Shown here: positions 20,651 to 32,493 of the stretch, piece by piece
How positions within the stretch are numbered: the first letter of the stretch is position 1
Layout: the number at the start of each line of letters is the position of its first letter
Origin: Ischnura elegans
Taxonomy: Eukaryota; Arthropoda; Insecta; Odonata; Coenagrionidae
Assembly: GCF_921293095.1 (NCBI RefSeq)
Contig: NC_060253.1
Span: forward strand, 77,971,992-78,035,991
Length of the DNA stretch: 64,000 bases
Reading direction: 5' to 3'
Made by a program: the position numbers and the translations under genes
The notes under the pieces: model-generated
Told to the model about the DNA's origin: nothing
What the model saw: only the letters and a program-made list of their open reading frames with translations
The model's database searches: none

Positions 20651-22170
20651 GGTGGTCTGTGATTGATATATACTCCAAGAATAAAAAATTAAAATGGTCA
20701 ATCGAAGCTCAACATTAACCATTTCATTTTTAATTTTACATTACCCTCCGTTAAGAATAAATTTTAAGTATTTACCTTATTTGTAAAAATGACTATTATG
20801 TTAAATTTAGATCTCCAATTAAATCTCAACTTCTTCCTAATTTTCATCACATTATCTTACAGAAAGAAGGGTACGCACTTTATAATGGCCCAGATTCCTT
20901 ACGTTGATTATGATGTTTTCATAGAGGATTATATTTATTCTTCATAATCGATTTCGAGACAAGCATAACGTCCATCTAGTGTATTCCTCCCAATCGTGCA
21001 CCAAAATAAATGTAGCTAGCGCTTAGATTTAGATCCAGATATATGTCCACGCGGTGGAGGGTCTCAAAAGACAATATTTATTAATCAAAACGGTCAAAAA
21101 TTTATACATGCCTTCAAATTTTAATTGTAATAATTCTAATAGCAATCATCTTGAAGTTTTCAGGGTGCAGACAGTAGACCAATATCAAGAACCACCGCTA
21201 TCTCAAGTATAAAATAACTTCACTGTAGTGCCGGATTTAAGGTTACTTTTTCATATTTAATATTCAATTTTTATCTATCTACATATTGCCCTGCAAGCCA
21301 CTGACAGAGGTGTTTGGCAAGGGATGAATCGTCACCAAAAGGTACTTATACTTGGTAAGAGTCTGATCTATCCCCTGATAGCTACAACATGATAACCATG
21401 GTTTTAAACAAAAAATTCTTCAAGGAATCCAGACAAAATACAACTGGCGCAAGATTGATGTGCTGAGGGGATAGTGAATAAAAATAACCTGGTCGAGGGA
21501 GAAAATCTCAGCGTCGGAGGCTGGTATATAAGGGACCACCCCAGAGGTAGTGTATCGACGTTCGCTGCTCCCTTAAACCTCCAAAAGAGCCTTATTTTTT
21601 TGTTAGTCTCCGGGCTTCGAGGGAAACATATTTGCCTCTGCCCCAAACGCGGCAGGGACACCGGAACGCGTGGCAGAGATGGATTAGCGGGTACTTAGCG
21701 GTGAGTTACGACGGGCTCCTGGGGAGCCTGGAGAGAGGGAGCAGGGTTCCTCGACGCGAGGCCCTAGCACTGCGGCGGTGGGCCCTGGAGGTCCCAAGAG
21801 ACAATCCCTCAGGAGAATCACTTAGGAGTCACGCCGCGACGGGAATGGGAAATCTTGGCTGTTTAAAAACCCAGTCGGGACGCTGGAGTAAATCTGTCTT
21901 TGACTATCTGTCATCGTCAGTCATGCTTAGCATCTTATTTCAAAGAGAGGGGCGTCGCCAAGGCCTATGGTGAGTGTGTTGCTTTGCTGCCACACGTGCA
22001 TGCACGTATGTGCACGGTATTGCTTTCATAATTCACTTGCGTCGGATTTTCCGATGGGGAATGCGTTTTGTGATTGGTCAGCGATAATGCCGCAATACTT
22101 GGGGAATCTCTCAATCCCCGTTCACAATAATGTCACTTGGCGTTAACTGACTTATCAGGGCCCGGACTAA
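20651..22170. other. Intergenic DNA
   Basis: It includes a second 'ccctgcaagccac' repeat piece near 21287 and a GC-richer stretch at 21470-21970 that I could not identify. A perfect 14-bp palindrome (acgtgcatgcacgt) is at 21994-22007. Confidence 0.4.
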
Positions 22171-22407
22171 AGGCGTGGTATTATACATTTAGACATTAAC
22201 ACGAACGGGTTAATTTCTAAATGTATGAACGCGAGAATGAACGCCAAAATGCACCGTGTAACCCAACTTGTGCGAATGCATGCACAGAAAACAGAACCTG
22301 TTCTAATTTGGTTCATGCATTCGTACATGATCCGTTCCGGTCCACCAAAATCATTCACGCAAACGTATATTAACTTGTACGTGTTAATGTACCGTGTAAC
22401 CAGACCT
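22171..22407. mobile_element. Harbinger-type MITE (237 bp)
   Basis: It is flanked by TAA on both sides (22168-22170 and 22408-22410). The right end on the other strand starts AGGTCTGGTTACACGGTACA; the left end starts AGGCGTGGTATTATACAT and is more decayed. Internal sequence such as 'acccaacttgtgcgaatgcatg' and 'gttctaatttggtt' is shared with 54735-54967. A 3-bp TWA duplication and AGG..CCT ends fit PIF/Harbinger MITEs. Confidence 0.68.
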
Positions 22408-25400
22408 TAAGATATGAAGCATACAACCAATCACAGATCACCCTGCGCACCAATCAGGATATTTATTGGCAAGAAATCTCGATTGTTTAAGAAATATCAA
22501 TCACATTGCTACCTAGTGTATTATTTCCCCCACTGGATACTAAGCAATAGAACGCTGATATCCTCTTCCTAGAAGCCAAGAAATTTTGCATTTGACCACC
22601 TTGACCTCTATCATTGCGCTCCATGTAAATGCATGGGAAATAGCTTTAATTTGAATTTTTAATTCAGCTTTTATAATTTGAATTATATTTCGACTTGGCA
22701 GACGAATTACTTGGATCCCATGCGGAACCTTTTGTACCGAAAAATGCCCTACACTTTCCATCGAATTTTGGGTATTCAAAATGCATCGGAGTCAGCCAAG
22801 TTTGGGAGGCCCGGATGAGCTTTACCCTGGCTTCAACTGCTCCCGTCCGCGGGGCATGTAGATCAGCAGTTCATTGCATTGAGTTCGGTGAATCTCTCTT
22901 GCATTCCGCAAGAATTATGAAAAAATTGAGATCTTCCTAACTAATAGTAATATGGGAAAAAGTTTGACCGAACATACCGGATTTTACTCTTTTCTACTCG
23001 AAAGGCGCGACTGATTTGTTTTAATAGTCAAAACTATTCAAGAACGTAAACGCAACTTACGTTCTCCACTTAAGTTTTAAGACCGGGATAGTTAAATTGT
23101 GGTCCTATTAATGCAAGAGAATCATTCTAAATCAGTTACATAGGAAGAAGCATGAAGAATAAATGATCATGGCTGGCAAAGCCATAGGTAGTAACTAATC
23201 GGGACATGATAGGATAATTACCAACTAGTGGCATAAGAAACTTTTAGAAATCTGAAATTAAAGAAGGGGATAAATGAAATGATTAGCCCAATTCAATGAA
23301 AATAATAGGGTTATTTATTATAATTGTGGAGGAAATAGCAGTAGTACTCTCAGAAACCTCTTTCGCAATTTTTCCGACAGAATTAAGTGTTTCATTGACA
23401 TCAAAATGTCACACGGTTAGACAAACTCACCGAAAACAGTTTGGTGGGGAGAAGTCAATTTCATAACCCATGATGTAGAATGGTAAGCTATGACAGCAAG
23501 AATGTGAGTCATAAATTTGAAAAACCACACAAAGAAGAATTCCTGTGGTCATGACCCTCTTTGCATTGGAGGTTGACAATGCACTCTTGTGACCTCACAT
23601 ACTTTCAATAAACCGATAAGGAATGGGGTCGAAGAAAATCTCTGGATGGGTTCAAATGAAGTCTAGTAAGCAATTCTTAAAAACGATTATTAGGTAAATG
23701 GATTAGAGAATTCTATGGCAAATTTGGCAAAAAAACTCATGTACTTTTTCTAGCTCTCAGTCGCAAGAGGAGACTTGCAGACAACTTTTGGCAATCAAAT
23801 TTTTGTCACTGTTGGCCGCAGGATGGTGCCTATTTACCAAGAAAAATAACCACAAGAGAAAGGTAGTCCTCATTCCATGAAAACCCTCATCTATTATTCG
23901 TATATTTGTATAGGATATGAAAAAATTCAAAATTTAGAGAATTGGAACAAAATTTCTATTTCCTTTTGAAGTTCACATCTTTACATGATTCAGATACATC
24001 GCGGGAAATAATAAATCAATATTAGGTAAAGGAAATCTTACCAAAATTAATGAGACTATGACTTATTCATAAAACATATTTTTACGGGAACTCTTCCAAC
24101 AAATGTTTCACAAAAATGACTTATTTTTGCATGGTATTGGAATATCTTCCTCATTGTACCTCAGGGCACAACTGTTCAAGCAATAGGACTCTAAATGTGA
24201 AGGGGAAAAGGAGGCAGTAATATCATTTCAATGAAATGAAACGACTCAATAATTGATATGAGAGCGTTAAACAGCGACCCATTTTATGCCATTGCGAATC
24301 ATACCAATGTCTCATAGATTCCAAGTCGTTAAATTTAATTTTTACTCCTTATAGAATGGAGGGGCAATGCAGTTGATACATTAATTGGAATATATTTACT
24401 GATAAGCGTTGATTAATGGGTAACTGTATTTAACGGAGTGCATCATAACTCAGTGTCTTCCAATAATCCGCCTGAGGAAATAAACATGCATAAATCTTAA
24501 TCTGAAAAGTATGCCTCAAGAATTGATCTACTAGAAATCATGCGTGTAAAACCACTTAAAATGTTTTCTTGTCAGTGACAAACTGAATGGAGCGGAAAAA
24601 TATTTGACGCTCAAAAATAATTAATATACGATCGATAAATAAGATCGACCTTGCAGCTATTTCACACAAAACCATGAATGAAAACTCGTGTTTTTCGGAG
24701 CCCTATTGTGGTTAATACGTAGATCACATAGAATCGCTATCAGTTATGATGCTCAGCGCTGTTACATTACATAAAAGCAATTTTTACGATAAATTTTCGT
24801 CTTCTCAAATACGCGTGCTAAACATATTTATTTTCAATTAAATTTTATGCATGTTAAGGACCTCGAGATGATCATTGCCACAGCAAATTATCTGCTATGA
24901 GGAAGAATTTAGATCGATCTATCGGGGAATTGACATGGTTTCATAAAATATTTTTTACATAAGAAAGACATTTTAGACTTATTAGTGAGTACCTATAATA
25001 TAGACGCTAAAACATAAATTAAGCGAACATTTTTATAAATAAATGTTTTATTCGATAAAAATAATAAAAAAATCAGTGCCCGCCATCTATAAAACTGAGT
25101 CAAGTTTGTACGGAAGACGACCATATGTAAAACCAACAAGAATAGGATTTCAATAATATATGAAGCGCACTATGAAAATTGCTATGTGATGAAACTCCTC
25201 TCCAATTAAACCATTCTGGTAGGGTTTTAGGTACGCGAGTATATTATGACAGGCTAAAAACAAAAATACTTCAAATGTAGTATGGAAGAAGTAAATTTAT
25301 GGTGCTTTCAAGCTAAAAATTAATCATGGGCCATGAAGTGTACTATCCACGGAATAGAAGTATCCTAGTTTACCGTGAGTGCAAAAAAAATCCAGCATGA

Positions 25401-26880
25401 TAGCTCGGATAAACAGGACAGTACTCCACAAGAAAATTTATTGTCTGCTGGGAACACAAGCTTGCGTGGGAAGACGTTTTTTCCGAGACGTAAATCTAAC
25501 GAGCCCTCTCCCAACGGAAGTGGGATATGAACTCAGTGTGGCAGGAAGATGGAGGATTAGAAGCTTTCGAAATGAGGCGCCTCAGTGGGATATGGAAGAT
25601 CAAGGCGATTGAACGAAAATGGGGATCGAAGAGTTAAGGAACGGAGAAAGATAAATAATAATTTAATCCTTATTTATCTTCTGGAATGACCTAATATAGT
25701 AACAACAGAAATATAAAATTTGTAACTAAACTGTTTAGGTTCAAAATTCAATGCTAAGATGCTCATTAGTTAAAAGTTTGGCTGGTTAATACCATATTAT
25801 AAGAGTTTTCCGTACTTCATGATGAATTTTTAAATTATGGTATAATTTGGCTTTGAATAACTGGAGGGATAGCTAGAGTATTTAACCCGAGATGGCAAAG
25901 GATTAAAAAACCTAGAATCAACGGTAGGGAAGGGGATACCTAAGCATTGGCAAGGGCTCTGAAAGCGTGACAGAAATGATGGGAGTCTTATGATGGGAGA
26001 TTCTACAAAGCAGACGGAAAAGAAATTCGATTTGCTGGTTTTATAGAATAATAAAGAATGATTAAGCATGGGTCAAGCTTAAAATAGAACTCAAGGAGCC
26101 ATTCTTCTACGGCAAGAATGAAAAAATGCACTGATTAAAACAGATATCTAAAAAAATACGGGCATTTTAAAATAAATATGATAAATGTGTGCATCGTCAC
26201 TGATGATGATGAAATTTTAACGGATATTTTAATATATTTTAACTTTTCAATTTCCATATTGTTTTCTTATTTCTTACAATGTGAAAATTTGATTAAGAAT
26301 AACATGTCTTACTATGTAATTACCCCACTGGTAGTAGCTATGCCATTTAACCATAGTCAATTTGATAGGAAATGTGTAATAATAACAATGATATTAAAGA
26401 AGGTAATTTCAGAACGGGTTCACACTCAGGAATAATTTTCTAAGGGTAAAAAGATCGTACAGATAGATCGGATTCCGATGAAGGGATGGGGAGAAAAAGA
26501 AGTATCTTCGGAATTATTATCCTCGGGATTGGAGAAGTAAACTATCATAATCAAAACACTATTCGTACTCATGTTTGTGGATTGCGCAAGTGGAGCACAA
26601 ATTTGACACAGCAGCAAATTAATCGTGGTGACGCTGATCATAAATATGAAAGCATGCATAATTTTCATAAAAATTGCGAAGATAGGGAAAATCTAATAAG
26701 AAATTTACTGCGATAAGATATTTAAAATTAGGGTGGCAATAGAGTGCACAGACGCGTGGCTTATTTGCATAATAACAAAATAATTAGGGATGCGAAATAG
26801 GAAACAAATAAATGCACGCATGACTAGATTCGCCGACAGAAGACAGCGTTGAAACCGAAAACATTTCAATTCTTTCGTAC
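22408..26880. other. AT-rich non-coding DNA
   Basis: No exon, RNA gene or delimited element is supported. Short open stretches (for example 22540-22940) lack domains and splice sites. If the exon at 26881 is real, this is its downstream intron. Confidence 0.45.
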
Positions 26881-27016
26881 CTGCAGCGATTTTCTCCAAC
26901 TTTTCCGTGTTCTTCTAACCTTCGTCTGGAAGCAACTGAGTCTTCATCTAGTAGATCCTGATATCCATTTGGGTTGGACCCGTGGTTACAAAACATAGTA
27001 GAAATTAATATTCACA
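26881..27016 (-). CDS. Candidate start-codon exon of an unidentified minus-strand gene
   Basis: On the minus strand a strong acceptor (caatatttttttcttgcag) precedes 27016. A 20-nt leader with an in-frame stop is followed by ATG at 26996, then MFCNHGSNPNGYQDLLDEDS, VASRRRLEEHGKVGENRC and the donor CTGCAG|gtacg at 26880, phase 2. Acceptor, start and donor all agree with one open frame, and the sequence is hydrophilic and looks coding rather than random. No domain recognised. The gene would read away from the APCDD1-like gene and would need a 5' UTR exon to the right, possibly in the GC-rich block at 28.2-28.65 kb. It could still be a chance arrangement. Confidence 0.4.
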
Positions 27017-28189
27017 CTGCAAGAAAAAAATATTGAGAAAAAGAAGAGACACGTGCGAAGTTAGAAGACACGTCCCTGTAGAATAATTTAGGATTTTTCC
27101 CTAAACCAAATACCATCCTTATCGGATGGATTATGAGTTTAGGATTCCAACATTTGAGCGTTTAAATTTTTTTGAACTAGTAAAATAAACGTAAACATGC
27201 CAGAAAAGATACACAAAGGCATTTTACTGACTACTTATTTTAATTTCAAAACTCTACAATTCGTAAACATATTAGGGAAATGGTTCATTTGTAGTGCCTC
27301 ATTGTAAAAGAAAAAAGTGCTCACAAAAAATGTTGAGATTTTGACTAAATAGTAATGGCTACTAAAATGGTAAAATTAGCTTGAAAGAAGACTTTCACTT
27401 CGCTTGATCGTGATTATTTCCCTTTTTTATCAAATTCATTCTCATATTCATGATAATATCTCAAATTTCGAGTCTTCAATGGCTAGTTTAGTCAAATATA
27501 TGCATGAAATTATACTTTTTATGATTTTTCATAAATAATAATAACATTGTGAAGTCCTGGAAGTGGATATTTTGCAGTGGATTATTAGTGATTTATTTAT
27601 AACAGAGAAACAAATATTAAGAATGAGAAAAAGGAAATAGTACACTGATGAGTTGAGATAGGTACTCGGCAGACCCTTTATGTCAATGGGTTAAAGCAAT
27701 CGACCCGACATGGGGGGATAACAGTTTATGTCGAGTCGCATGTTTTTCTACATTCCTCTATGCGAACTAGGCCATCAAAACTCTCGGAATACACCGGAAA
27801 GGGTTGGAGAAATCACTTAATATTTAAGTAGACATAATCAAAACCCGTAATAATTGGCGTGAACATTGCGCACTTGAATTGGGTGATATGAGTGCAGAAA
27901 AAATAGGTGTTTGGTATTATTTTTTAAGAATGAAGTTTGCTTTTATTTTTTAAATTTGTTTATTTAGAGGGTACCACTTTGTTAAAAAAATGGCGAGTGC
28001 GATTTCTCAAAAGACGGTTGGCGTATTATTACGCCCATAGCAAGCAAACAGTTAACGACCGTAATTAGCGCGACTGATGCCCGCTTGCCTCAATGATAAG
28101 GAAAAGAAATATCTTGGCAGGAAATAGAGGAACGAGGATGTGGCACTTGTAGGGTTTGGGAATATGTAAGAAGGGAGTTATGGGAAGGT
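27017..28189. other. AT-rich non-coding DNA
   Basis: No exon or delimited repeat seen; it would be intronic if the 26881 exon has an upstream leader exon. Confidence 0.45.
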
Positions 28190-28650
28190 CTGCTTAGTTT
28201 CGGGCGCGAACGGACTTGGTGGTGAAAGAGGTGGGTTGGGGGAGAGAGGTCTTTCGAGGAAACATGTGAGGGATGAGGAGGAAGGGACTGGACAAAATTG
28301 ACAGCGCTAAGCGGGTGAGAAAGAAGTGTGGGCAGGGTCCCTCCACCCCCGAAGAGAAGAGGACTGACTGGGTAAGCGGGGGTGGGACTGCGAGGGGATG
28401 GGGGGAAGGGTACGCTGCTAAAAGGAGGGGGAGAAAGCCTGGTGGTAGGGAGGGAGGGGGGAGGGCGCAACACACCAAGTCGCCGGCAAAAGTCCTCCAC
28501 CACAGCGGAGGCAGTAGTCCGCGCTCGTCTGCGACCGGCGAAGCACGTATTTTCCTCGAGTGTCTCCACAAGCGAACGACAACTCGCCCGCGATCACGGA
28601 AGGCGTGTCACCGGTGATGGACTGACTGCTGACCCATGATTTGGATTCTG
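28190..28650. promoter_or_regulatory. GC- and CpG-rich block, possible promoter/5' exon region
   Basis: About 460 bp markedly richer in G, C and CpG than the surroundings, with open frames on both strands that arise from composition (Pro/Gly/Arg-rich) and match nothing I know. It lies between the divergent 26881 (-) and 29698 (+) start-codon exons, the place expected for a promoter or untranslated first exon. No TATA box or initiator can be assigned with confidence. The regulatory role is inferred from position and composition. Confidence 0.3.
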
Positions 28651-29697
28651 GAGGGAAGCTATCCGTGCGTGGTAATGCCAAATCGATCAATCAGTTCTCC
28701 ACGGGAGTGTTATCAACTATTTCCCCTCGTGAAAACAATTATCCAGTTCACCCAATAAGGCCGAGTCAATTTGGGATAAATCCGCACTGATTGGGATACT
28801 GAACATTTCTCAGCCATCGGTGACATTTACAGTTTCTCGTGTGCAACGAATTCGTTGTTACGCAGCCGAACCGAAGGAAAACATCAACTTGTGTTCCTAT
28901 GGAGTGGTTATGTGAGCGAGGGACTGAAGCGACTTTGGAGGAATGCGATTGACTCCATTGCTATCTGTTTATGCAATTAGCTTCAGGTAACCAGTGTTTA
29001 ATCATCTCTAAATACTGCCAACGCTGATTTCGACAGTGATTTCATGTTCACTGCGCAGTAAATTCAATCGCCAAACACTGATCAAGATGCGCGGGCGATT
29101 TTTCCATTGGTTGGAGCTGTAATTCGCTAAATAAGTTTTCAGAGCTGTCGTATTTTTAAGGCATTTGGGCCTCCTGTGTACGGCGTGTAAGTTCATCTGT
29201 TCACGCAGTGTTTCCCGCCTCTCGAATCTGGAGCCAAGCTTCATTGTTTACAAATCGCCACGTGCCTCACACGAACGGGCTCCCGTGGTACGTTCCGATC
29301 GAGAGCTCGGAAGAAGGCATGTAATAGAGGACGTATGCTCCAAGTTTCTCGAAGATAAATAATAGGAGAGACAGATGGATCCAGATTAAGGACAGCAGTT
29401 CATTCTCTCTTCTTAATTGATGAAAGTAAAGGACAGTTCAAAACTATAAGTAAACTATATATTTATTTCTCAAAATAACTAAGTTAGAGAATCAAGAAGG
29501 TGTAGCTATCTCAAGTACAGAAACTTTTCCGGCGATGTGACTGACTAAAAAATAACAAGGAGCCGTCTTCCTTATCGTTGCCACCACGATGTAAATACAT
29601 TGGACAAACATAGCGAACAGAACGGAACCCTATGTAAGCAGTCAAGACTTCTCTAAATCAAGGTGAAAAGTTGATGGTGAAAGAAGCGCTCAACACC
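28651..29697 (+). other. Region upstream of the APCDD1-like start codon
   Basis: No coding signal. The 5' UTR of the gene presumably lies at the right end. The transcription start cannot be read from the sequence. Confidence 0.35.
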
Positions 29698-29794
29698 ATG
29701 GAAAACGAAAGGCGAGCACGAAGGAGTAGATCCGGTGGCTGCAGCAGGATACAGCGGACATGGGTGGAGTTATTCTTGATCCTTTCAATTTCCG
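29698..29794 (+). CDS. APCDD1: APCDD1-like gene, first coding exon (signal peptide)
   Basis: ATG in a good Kozak setting (caacaccATGG) opens 32 codons that end in phase 1 at a textbook donor, TTTCCG|gtgagt. The peptide begins MENERRARRSRS, continues GGCSRIQRT and runs into the hydrophobic WVELFLILSIS, a typical signal-peptide shape (basic n-region, then hydrophobic core). Splicing to 52111-52384 restores Gly (G|GT) and continues the hydrophobic core as GLSHCLLN. APCDD1 is a membrane-anchored inhibitor of Wnt (and BMP) signalling that is exported through such a signal. Alone this exon would be unidentifiable; the assignment comes from the phase match and from exon 2. The last ~50 bp of the exon and the start of the intron recur in decayed form near 30880-31095. 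Confidence 0.5.
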
Positions 29795-31095
29795 GTGAGT
29801 AAATTTCTCATTCGATTTCGGCTTCCATACGGCACACTTGAGGATTTCCCCCTCAGCATGCGTGTTCCGTGAGCTTCCCTTTTGTCCCTGTATGTCATCA
29901 AGCGAGTCCACCTTATTGGTGTCTTTTATGTCGTCGTTTCCGCGTCACCGAATAAGTCGTCGATCGCGCCACCCTCGGATTTAATAGTCTCTACGCGAGG
30001 ATCTCCGCTTCGTTTAACGAGATAATCTTCCGAGGAGACTTTCATAATTTAGCTCCTCAAACAAAGACCACGATCCGTCCCACAAAGTAATAGCTCAATT
30101 AAGTAAGATTAGGTACAATAGATACATTTGAATGTTAACCTATTTTTACAACTGATGGTGAGCTTGGATTTGGATAGCTTACTTAAACACCGTAGATCAG
30201 GATTACACACTATGAATGATAATACCTCGGAATAGTAACATGGAAGCCGTCAATTAATCCTTAGATTTGGAAAAGATTCTTTTAGTAACCTTCTTCGCGT
30301 ATTTAAGTGGCGGAACCTGAGGGATGGGGTAATTCCCCCCTCCCCAGCATCTCATCCCTCCGAAGTAAAATACCGATATTTAGGCATTCCATAACCGCCT
30401 ACTCCTCCAATAATACGTAAAACATAATAACAGATATTGACCCTTTTAGATATACAGCTAGATCCTCCACTGGCAAATGATTGCTGAAATAAGTCTTCCA
30501 TTCTTAAAGAAAAAAACTAGGCATTTCGCGCAATTCTCATCCCTACAAAGTAATACAATCTCGGAAGTTTTTCCGAAACTATCTCGGTACCAAGAATATT
30601 ATAAGTACTTATCGCAACGATAACTCAATATTTCGTGTTCTGGGCTATGTTTAAAACAATCACTCTTCACTTTTGCAAAATTGCTCAGGAAAGCAGGAAT
30701 AATCAAATATTTATATTACCTGTAAAGTAAAAACAGCCTATCAATATATAGTTATTTGTATTTTTCGCTGTGATTTAACATAGATGTATATCTGGAACTT
30801 CTCCTTTAAATAAAAACCTTAGTGAAACGTAATTGAACGAGGAAAAAAATACCTGAACAAAAAGTAGGAGCTAAGGGCATGTAAGCAGGAACATATTTTT
30901 TGTAGAGGAAAACCAAGTTGATTCTGATGAAACTAAACAAATTCTAATTCGCTTTTGGCTTCCATAAGGCACAATTGCGAATTTCCATTCATCATACGTG
31001 TTCCATGAAATTCTCTTTAGCTGCTGGTCTCATCAAGAGAGTCCACCTCATTGTTCTTTTGAAAATTTTATTTCCACCAAATAATCCTCCAAAAT
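29745..31095 (+). repeat. Diverged direct duplication covering the end of APCDD1 exon 1 and early intron
   Basis: 29745-29960 and about 30880-31095 align. Shared strings include 'ggcttccatacggcaca'/'ggcttccataaggcaca', 'cgtgttccgtga'/'cgtgttccatga' and 'tcatcaagcgagtccacctt'/'tcatcaagagagtccacctc'. The unit is about 215 bp, with 1.13 kb between starts. The splice donor is not kept in the second copy. Confidence 0.6.
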
Positions 31096-32044
31096 CCTCT
31101 TTATAATTGAATTTTTGTATAATCTATAATCTTGATTTGTCGTGAGGGAACGCATTTTCGCTAGAGAAAGAGATACTATGGAGACTTCTTCGCCCAAATT
31201 AGGACTAAAAAAGGCATGTAAGGCCGTATTTACTCGAAAAGGAGAAAGCGAAAATATAAATTCTTAGATGTAGGGATCAATTGATGCCTTTATATGCCTT
31301 GAAGGCGAGTTACATCAATGTAGATAATTTAAAAAACATCCTCCTTCCACTAAAATATTTAGATGTGTCAACTTTCAAAGTGATCGATTAAAATGGTATC
31401 GGTTTTATACTTAGTAAATAATAAATGCCATTTAACAATTCTAATATTGTAAGCAAGCGTATATTTCTCAGTCTACACTCTACCCTACTTCCAATTATTC
31501 CCGTTGATTTCCCCACCCGCATAAGAATCGAATAGGCTATTTACTTGGTCATAATTTATACGACAACTGCACCTCCGTTGAGTGACGTTTACCAGTCTCC
31601 CATCTACATCGCCTCTCTCCACAGCCTCCCTTTCGTCCCGGTTTCCGCGTGATGAAGCCTCGGAGAGAGGAGCCTGAGGTTAATTACCCTGATAGCGATT
31701 TTACGACCCTTCCACCCCCTCCCCTCACTAGAGGCACAGCTGACACTCTCGTGGCCGGAATTGTTTATGTTCGGGCGACCGCAAGGAGGCGGCAGCAATA
31801 GCGGCGAGGATGGGCTCTGCCCACGGGTCGGATGCGGGCACCCCGTAATAATAATATTAGGGGGACTTTCCCTTTCGAGGATCCCTCAGAACTGGAGAAG
31901 GCGGAGGATCTAACAGGGATGGGCGTCGATTCTCACAGGAGCCGTGAGGCTCCTATCTAATTTTGAGGGGCCATTACTTAACCCCAAGAAAATAAGTGGG
32001 TTGAAACTGTGACTGACGATCCTGGGTACCTACTACCGTTCTTA

Positions 32045-32493
32045 AGGCCGCTATACACAGTGAATGATCATGCTGAATGATCACGTGATCATTCACAGGA
32101 TCATGCGAGTAAAATATAACATGTTCTAATGTTCACTGAATGATCATGCGTATGAAGGTTCATTCGCGAATTGTTCCATTAAGGCCGTTTTGCACGGGGC
32201 ACGGAATTGCGCAGGTTAGAGCTGCGTTAATTTCTAAAATGGCGCGGAATTGCGCGAATGCATGAACGAAAGTAGAACAGGGGTTATTTTGCCGTCTCGC
32301 ATCCACACATTCTCGCATGTGTTCTAGCAATTCACCGCTTTACACGACGCAATTTTGATTGCGCCTTCGCACGTACGTCAGATTGCGCAATTCCGTGTAC
32401 CGTGTAAACGGCCTTTATACACGGTGAATGGTCATGCGCATTATCATGCAGAATGATCATGCGAATGAAATCATTCGCCGTGCATAGCGGCCT
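32045..32493. mobile_element. Harbinger-type MITE (outer element of a nested pair)
   Basis: The ends are AGGCCGCTATACACAGTGAA and, on the other strand, AGGCCGCTATGCACGGCGAA. TTA flanks both sides (32042-32044 and 32494-32496), a TWA duplication. Internal sequence is rich in 'gaatgatcatgc' repeats. A second MITE (32182-32414) sits inside it; without that insert it is about 213 bp. Confidence 0.8.
32182..32414. mobile_element. Harbinger-type MITE nested in another (233 bp)
   Basis: The ends are AGGCCGTTTTGCACGGGGCA and, on the other strand, AGGCCGTTTACACGGTACAC, both continuing into CGGAATTGCGCA. TTA flanks both sides (32179-32181 and 32415-32417). It is the same length as the copy at 54735-54967 and has related ends. 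Confidence 0.82.

Noticed and set aside
28090..28690. Overlapping open frames of 85-159 codons on both strands
   Set aside because: All come from GC-rich composition (Pro/Ser or Arg/Gly runs); no frame is favoured and none matches a family.
30307..30474. AGTGGCGGAACC .. CCTCCACTG ends resembling a hAT MITE
   Set aside because: Inverted repeats match poorly beyond the first bases and there is no 8-bp duplication.
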